From Archangium sp. (GTDB taxonomy: Bacteria; Myxococcota; Myxococcia; Myxococcales; Myxococcaceae): a stretch of 64,000 bases of DNA. Position numbers and translations under genes: made by a program. Positions within the stretch are counted from its first letter, which is position 1; every line of letters starts with the position of its first letter. The DNA is taken from the NCBI GenBank assembly GCA_030681645.1, contig JAUXRX010000004.1:62001-126000 (forward strand). The letters run 5' to 3'. Shown here in pieces: positions 59,932-64,000 of this stretch. Under the pieces are notes generated by a model. It had not been told where the DNA came from. It did no database searches and worked only from the letters and a program-made list of their open reading frames with translations.

Positions 59932-60982
59932 GCCGGCGCAGCACCATGTCGGTGGTGGCGTAGGGCCTCGGCGGGAGCGCGCCGATGGGTACGAAGCCGA
60001 AGCCCGCATAGAGCGCCTGCGCGTCTCTGGTGCCGAGGCGCACCACCCGGCACCCCCTCACCGCGGGGTGCTCGAGCAGCAGCCGCATCATCGCCTTCCC
60101 CACGCCGCGGCCACGCCAGTCGGCGCGAACGCACACGTCGTAGACCCAGGCGTACTTTCCCCCGTCGGCCAGCGCGCGCGCCGTGCCCACGAGGGCGCCT
60201 GCGCCGTCGCGCACCCCCACCCACGCCGTCGCGCCGAGGTGCGCCCGCTCGAGCTCGTCGGCCGAGAACACGTCGTTCCAGTATTCCCCCGTGAGCATCG
60301 CGGCCGCGTCCTTCGCGGCCTGGGGCGGAAGCCACGCGTGGAGCGTCGCGCCGCCGGGCGCCTGGAGGAACGGTGGCACCGGCGTGCCGGGGTTCGCTTC
60401 GCGGATCAGCTCGAGCGCCCGCACGTCGCCGGGCGCGCCCCGTTCCCACAGCCTCTCCAGCAGGCGCCCGCGCTCGGCGGGGCTGCGGTTCTGCGCCAGC
60501 TTCGCCTTCGTGGTGAGCGCGTCGAGGGGCAACCCCGCGATGAGCAGCCCCTTCACCTGCGCGCGGTACAGCGGTGACTCGGCGTCGAGCGGCACGTAGC
60601 CCCCTTCGGGCTGCAGCTTTTCCATCAACCGCTGCAGCACCCGCGCCTTCCGCACCGGCTCTTCGATTTCCTGGAGCACGCCGTGCGCCTGCGCCGCCCG
60701 GTAGAGGGTGGTGGCGGGGCACGCCTTCTGCGCGTCCATGAAGTAGCTGGGCAGCCGCGCCACCGTCTCTTCGACCGACGCCACCACCGGCCGCCCGACG
60801 AGCGAGGTCTTCTCCCCCGCCGGCGAGCCGTGGAAACAGACCCACCCTTCGTCGACCACCCCGTTGACGCTCTTGAGCACCGGCAGCCCGTCAGGGTCGA
60901 CGCCGGCGACCTGCATCACCTCGAGCTCGGAGAACAGCTGCCGCCCGAGCGCTTCGCTGCCATGGAATTCCCGTCTGCGCAT
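59888..60982 (-). CDS. PNPOx-like flavin-binding domain fused to GNAT acetyltransferase
   Basis: A 364-residue protein. Residues ~1-150 resemble a pyridoxamine-5'-phosphate-oxidase-related FMN-binding split barrel (LFSELEVMQVAGVDPDG, GWVCFHGSPAGEKTSLVG, LPSYFMDAQKACPATTLYRA). Residues ~225-355 are a GNAT domain (YAWVYDVCVRADWRGRGVGK, then ALYAGFGFVPIGAL). Fusion of the two is uncommon. ATG 60982 was chosen because it precedes the first domain. MocR-like sites lie just upstream (61003-61047). Its stop overlaps the small lipoprotein gene. Confidence 0.72.
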   Translation of the reverse strand: MRRREFHGSEALGRQLFSELEVMQVAGVDPDGLPVLKSVNGVVDEGWVCFHGSPAGEKTSLVGRPVVASVEETVARLPSYFMDAQKACPATTLYRAAQAHGVLQEIEEPVRKARVLQRLMEKLQPEGGYVPLDAESPLYRAQVKGLLIAGLPLDALTTKAKLAQNRSPAERGRLLERLWERGAPGDVRALELIREANPGTPVPPFLQAPGGATLHAWLPPQAAKDAAAMLTGEYWNDVFSADELERAHLGATAWVGVRDGAGALVGTARALADGGKYAWVYDVCVRADWRGRGVGKAMMRLLLEHPAVRGCRVVRLGTRDAQALYAGFGFVPIGALPPRPYATTDMVLRRPTDMPAGPHRPPGA

Positions 60983-61002
60983 GGGCCGAACGTGGCGCGC
61001 CG

Positions 61003-61047
61003 CTGGACCAGTCCACAGGTCCAGTTTCGACAAGTCGGCTAGACCAG
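61003..61047. promoter_or_regulatory. candidate MocR operators between divergent genes
   Basis: CTGGACCAGT (61003-61012), GGTCCAGT (61018-61025) and CTAGACCAG (61039-61047). The first is the reverse complement of ten bases in the palindrome upstream of the MocR gene. Confidence 0.45.
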
Positions 61048-61079
61048 CCGCTTCGCTCTTCGTGGCAGAGTCGCGGCCC

Positions 61080-61631
61080 ATGAAAGTCAAAGCGAGCCCG
61101 AGCCCGAAGGTCAGCAGTCCCCGCGCGGGGAAGAAGAAGAAGCCGGCGCAGGCAAAGGCGACGCAGACCTCGAAGACCTGGAAGCCCGGGGGCGGCGCCA
61201 CCGCGTCACGCAAGAAGCTGAGCACGCTCGCCACCGACGCGGCCGTGTCGGTCATCGCCTCGCACCAGGGCCCGCCGCCGAAGGCCCCCCTGAAGCACCC
61301 GCTGCTGGCGCGCTTCGGTGAGCACCTGGGCCTGGGCCTCGGCGTCATCGTCACCGAGGCGCTCAGCCTGCTGCCGAAGTGGAACAAGCCGGTGGTCGAC
61401 GACCAGGGCCAGCCGGTCGCGTCCATTCCCGGCGCCGAGCGCGTGGGCAATCACGACCTCCTGGCGCGGCACCAGGAGGTCGTCGGCCCGAAGGTGACGG
61501 CGCTCGTCGACAAGATGCCCGCGGGCGCGATTCATGACCTGCTGGCGGGCTTCGGCAAGGGAGCCACCGCGGCGCCGGGTACGTCGTACCGGCTCGAGTC
61601 GGCCATCTCGGACATGTTCCACAAGCGCTGA
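61080..61631 (+). CDS. uncharacterised protein with Lys-rich N-terminus
   Basis: A 183-residue protein divergent from the PNPOx-GNAT gene. The first ~45 residues are a disordered Lys/Pro/Ser tail (VSSPRAGKKKKPAQAKATQT); the rest is helical (PLLARFGEHLGLGLGVIVTEA, VGPKVTALVDKMPAGAIHDLL). No signal peptide. Family not recognised. Confidence 0.55.
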   Translation: MKVKASPSPKVSSPRAGKKKKPAQAKATQTSKTWKPGGGATASRKKLSTLATDAAVSVIASHQGPPPKAPLKHPLLARFGEHLGLGLGVIVTEALSLLPKWNKPVVDDQGQPVASIPGAERVGNHDLLARHQEVVGPKVTALVDKMPAGAIHDLLAGFGKGATAAPGTSYRLESAISDMFHKR

Positions 61632-61635
61632 GCCC

Positions 61636-61657
61636 CCGACCCGAGCGGAGTCGAGGG
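61636..61657. repeat. REP-A half element
   Basis: Single copy (GACCCGAGCGGAGTCGAGGG) after the gene at 61080. Confidence 0.7.
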
Positions 61658-61793
61658 ATTGGCGCATCAACTTGATGGCCCGTGGAAGGGCTCGCCCGCG
61701 CCAAGCGCCTGCAACTGCTCCGCCCTGGCCACGGCCCGGTTGCTGCTGAGGTGGTGCTGCAAGCAGTCCCTCCACCATCAAAAGGATCCGCCC

Positions 61794-62231
61794 ATGCAAA
61801 CCGACGCGTCGACCGCCATCACCCAGGAGTGGTTCCCCTCGTACTGGGAGAAGGACACCCACGGCTCGGCCTGGGAGAAGGTGAAGGCCGCCCTCCAGCG
61901 CGACTGGGAGCAGACCAAGTCAGACTTCAACGCCGGCGGGAGCGAGCTGCGGCAGGACGTGTCTGACACGCTGAAGCAGGCCAGCGGCCAGGACGTCATT
62001 CCCGCCGAGGGGCTGGCGAACCCTGATCCGGTGACGAAGCCGGCCATCTGGGCCGACGCCGAGGCCGGGGTGCGCTACGGCTACGGCGCCCGCCAGCACT
62101 ACGGCGCAGACGCGAAGTGGAACGACGCGCTCGAGGTGAAGCTGTCCACCGAGTGGGACGAGAACAAGAGCGCCAAGCCCTTCGTGACGGTGCGCCACTT
62201 CGTTCGCCACGGCTGGAACGCGAAGTCCTGA
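61794..62231 (+). CDS. uncharacterised hydrophilic protein
   Basis: A 145-residue protein with no signal. AAGGA precedes ATG 61794. Charged helical sequence with Trp-containing stretches (WEKVKAALQRDWEQTKSDF, YGARQHYGADAKWNDAL) that recall hydrophilic stress-response proteins; weak inference. It lies 2 nt before the YggT-like gene. Confidence 0.55.
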   Translation: MQTDASTAITQEWFPSYWEKDTHGSAWEKVKAALQRDWEQTKSDFNAGGSELRQDVSDTLKQASGQDVIPAEGLANPDPVTKPAIWADAEAGVRYGYGARQHYGADAKWNDALEVKLSTEWDENKSAKPFVTVRHFVRHGWNAKS

Positions 62232-62233
62232 TC

Positions 62234-62749
62234 ATGGACCAGCCCCGGTTGGTCGCAGACGAGGCCCGGCGTGAAGCGCACCACGACGCGGTGAAGTCCC
62301 AGGTCGATCGCGACGTGAACGCGAAGATCGCCGAGCGCGTCGAGCACACCACCAGCGCCGAGGCCCAGGAGATGGACAAGGTCGCCGGCCACTTCCGCGG
62401 CAAGGCCATCGACGAGGTCGCAGGCAAGGACCTCGAGGTGCGGCGCGCCCGCGGGCTCGCGCGGGTGAGCCAGGTCGTCGACTACCTGTTCTTCGTGCTC
62501 TACGGCCTGCTCGGCGTGCGGCTCGTGCTCACGTTGATCGCCGCGAACGGCGGCAACGGCTTCGTCCGCTTCATTCGCGCGGTGACCAGCCCGTTCTATT
62601 CGATGTTCAGCGGCATCGTGGCCAGCCCCTCGGCGGGAGGCTTCACCCTGGCCCTCCCCATCGTCATCGCGCTCGCCTGCTATGGCCTGCTCCACTTCGG
62701 TATCAGGTCACTGCTGCGGCTGATCGCTCACAGGAAGACCGTCATCTGA
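62234..62749 (+). CDS. YggT-like membrane protein
   Basis: A 171-residue protein. An N-terminal charged helical part (~1-75) precedes two to three membrane helices with the YggT pattern (VDYLFFVLYGLLGVRLVLTLI, then FIRAVTSPFYSMFSGIV). YggT proteins have been linked to osmotic and stress physiology. ATG 62234 lies 2 nt after the upstream stop, so translation is probably coupled. Confidence 0.65.
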   Translation: MDQPRLVADEARREAHHDAVKSQVDRDVNAKIAERVEHTTSAEAQEMDKVAGHFRGKAIDEVAGKDLEVRRARGLARVSQVVDYLFFVLYGLLGVRLVLTLIAANGGNGFVRFIRAVTSPFYSMFSGIVASPSAGGFTLALPIVIALACYGLLHFGIRSLLRLIAHRKTVI

Positions 62750-62800
62750 GTTGTTTCGCGTTTCTGTAAGCGGAATTTTCACGGCGGCGCTGACGCGTGA

Positions 62801-62826
62801 TTGTTGGAGTGACGACACTCCAGCAA
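62801..62826. promoter_or_regulatory. hairpin before the GH25-like gene
   Basis: Stem TTGTTGGAGTG / CACTCCAGCAA (ten of eleven pairs) with loop ACGA, ending 17 nt before ATG 62843. It may be an operator or an mRNA hairpin. Confidence 0.45.
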
Positions 62827-62842
62827 CCACCTCGGAGCCTCC

Positions 62843-64000
62843 ATGACCACACGCACCCCTGCTACCCGCCGCACCACCAGCACCACCGCCGCCGCGAAGC
62901 CCGCGACCCGCCCGCCGGCCCCGGCCCCGGCGACGACCCCCAGGGCCGTGACGAAGACCGTCAAGAAGGACGAGTTCTCCACCGGCCGGGCGCGGGCGCT
63001 GCGCGCGAAGGCCCTCGGCGCGGTCACCGGGCCCACCGCTTCGGGCGCCCCGCGGCTCGAGCCGGTGCACTCCTTCGACACCGCCACCTATCTCTCCATC
63101 GTCGGCAACCCGCCGCAGCACCGCATCACGCAGCAGCAGGTCGACACGCTCCGCCAGCAGGGCATGAAGCACGGCGTCATCGGCATGCCCAACCCGAAGT
63201 CACCGACCTTCGCCGTCGAGACCGCCGCGCTCGCGCAGGAGCTCAAGCTCCTCAACGCCAACGGCATCCGCACCGACACCTATTCCTACCTGAAGTGGAC
63301 CAAGAACGGCGTGGCCCGCACCGACGCCGACGTGCGCGACCAGCTGTTCAAGTCGCTCGACACGCTCAAGGGCCAGCCGGTGAAGACCTTCTGGCTCGAC
63401 GTCGAGTTCGACCCGAAGCTGAACCCGCCCGCGGGCGTGGAGAACCACCAGCGCATCCTCGACACGGCCTACAAGGCGTTCAACGACTGGAAGACCGCCA
63501 ACCCCGACTCGAAGCTCGAGTTCGGCATCTACTCGGGGTCCGGCATGTGGGACCACATGTCGAAGGGGCCGAACGATCCGTTCAACACGAAGTACGCCGA
63601 CCTCGGCGTGCCGCTGTGGGAAGCGCGCTATTCCGCGGACTACGCCCCGGCCGACATCGCCAACGGGCTGGCCGACATGCAGTCGCACCTGCCCGGCTTC
63701 GGCGGCTGGTCGGTCGCCGAGGGCAACGTGCGCGGCTGGCAGTACCGCGCGGGTGAGCACGACGGGTACCTGCCCGCCTTCACCCACGGCCTCGATCGCA
63801 ACGTCTGGCTCCAGGACGCGAACGAGCCGGCGCCGCCGATCACCGCCATCCCCAGCGGCTTCCGCGCGGATCTCCCCATCGCGAACCCCGCGCTCTACGC
63901 GTTGATCAAGCAGGACCAGGGCAAGCCGGTCGACCAACGGAAGTTCAAGACGCTGCAGGACCTGATCAACGCCAACGGCAAGAACGGCGTGACCTTCAAG
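62843..64000 (+). CDS. GH25-like glycoside hydrolase, 3' partial
   Basis: At least 386 residues, running off the window. ATG 62843 follows GGAGCC. No signal peptide; residues 1-40 are a Thr/Ala/Pro-rich low-complexity segment. From about residue 75 the sequence resembles the GH25/DUF1906 barrel (HSFDTATYLSIVG, then VKTFWLDVEFDPK, then KLEFGIYSGSGMW, GVPLWEARYSADY, VRGWQYRAG). The acidic pair Asp-Val-Glu in FWLDVEFD may be catalytic. It differs from the lipidated GH25 at 18224 in lacking export signals. The C-terminus is unknown. Confidence 0.7.
   Translation, partial: MTTRTPATRRTTSTTAAAKPATRPPAPAPATTPRAVTKTVKKDEFSTGRARALRAKALGAVTGPTASGAPRLEPVHSFDTATYLSIVGNPPQHRITQQQVDTLRQQGMKHGVIGMPNPKSPTFAVETAALAQELKLLNANGIRTDTYSYLKWTKNGVARTDADVRDQLFKSLDTLKGQPVKTFWLDVEFDPKLNPPAGVENHQRILDTAYKAFNDWKTANPDSKLEFGIYSGSGMWDHMSKGPNDPFNTKYADLGVPLWEARYSADYAPADIANGLADMQSHLPGFGGWSVAEGNVRGWQYRAGEHDGYLPAFTHGLDRNVWLQDANEPAPPITAIPSGFRADLPIANPALYALIKQDQGKPVDQRKFKTLQDLINANGKNGVTFK

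Noticed and set aside
1..64000. Prophage or integrative element
   Set aside because: No integrase, terminase, capsid, transposase or tRNA-flanked junction was seen. The dispersed repeats are small non-coding elements.

Overview
This is about 64 kb of very GC-rich DNA from a member of the Myxococcota (myxobacteria or close relatives). Evidence: a GH25 lysozyme-like lipoprotein ends in a MYXO-CTERM-like tail; a PilZ-like protein is of the type common in Myxococcus; many lipoproteins carry VDAG/TDAG repeats or cysteine-rich repeats; and there are Hanks-type kinases, hybrid histidine kinases and FecR, PEGA and TPR proteins. Family or genus cannot be set from the sequence alone. I see no rRNA, tRNA, CRISPR array, IS transposase, integrase or prophage module, so this looks like chromosomal accessory and housekeeping DNA.

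Layout. 0-8.3 kb: two giant Ig-like repeat surface proteins (the first cut by the window edge), then a FecR-domain lipoprotein. 8.3-17.6 kb: PilZ-like protein, PEGA lipoprotein, TPR protein, receiver-only protein, an MltF-like transglycosylase with two binding-protein domains, a free-standing PheS-like class II synthetase paralog and a peptidase. 18-23 kb: GH25 lysozyme with cysteine repeats, hybrid histidine kinase coupled to an EEP-family lipoprotein, DUF4410-like lipoprotein. 23-26.4 kb (minus strand): two uncharacterised genes, an HTH_42 protein, a phytochelatin-synthase-like protease and a lysine-tailed protein. 26.5-33.4 kb: Ser/Thr kinase, a possible class IV aminotransferase, CsgG-like protein and a large cysteine-repeat lipoprotein. 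33.4-41.5 kb: ATP-grasp enzyme, DUF2079, DUF350 and transglutaminase-like proteins, and unknowns. 41.6-49 kb: tandem beta-helix lipoproteins, a bacterial INSIG homolog, an L,D-transpeptidase and an 837-residue alanine-rich protein. 49-57.7 kb: alpha-2-macroglobulin, a METTL-type methyltransferase, an NCS1 permease and a MocR regulator. 57.8-64 kb: small cysteine-rich lipoproteins, a second peptidase, a PNPOx-GNAT fusion, YggT-like protein and a GH25-like protein running off the window.

Four signals cut across genes. (1) A palindromic repeat family (REP-A, core CGACTCCGCTCGG) is dispersed, often as inverted pairs between convergent genes, and has also entered coding sequence in frame. (2) A second family (REP-B, core CTCTCCC..GGGAGAG) flanks genes and acts as a plausible terminator. 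(3) Many genes lack a Shine-Dalgarno sequence but have a TA-containing hexamer (best form TACCGT) 6-8 nt before the start codon, suggesting leaderless transcription. (4) CTGGACCAGT-type sites lie upstream of both the MocR regulator and the PNPOx-GNAT gene, suggesting a small B6-linked regulon.

The most unusual proteins are the INSIG homolog (44010-44573) and the PheS-like stand-alone enzyme (15725-16801), whose phenylalanine-pocket motif is altered. Functions are inferred from sequence motifs read by eye; no database search was run.
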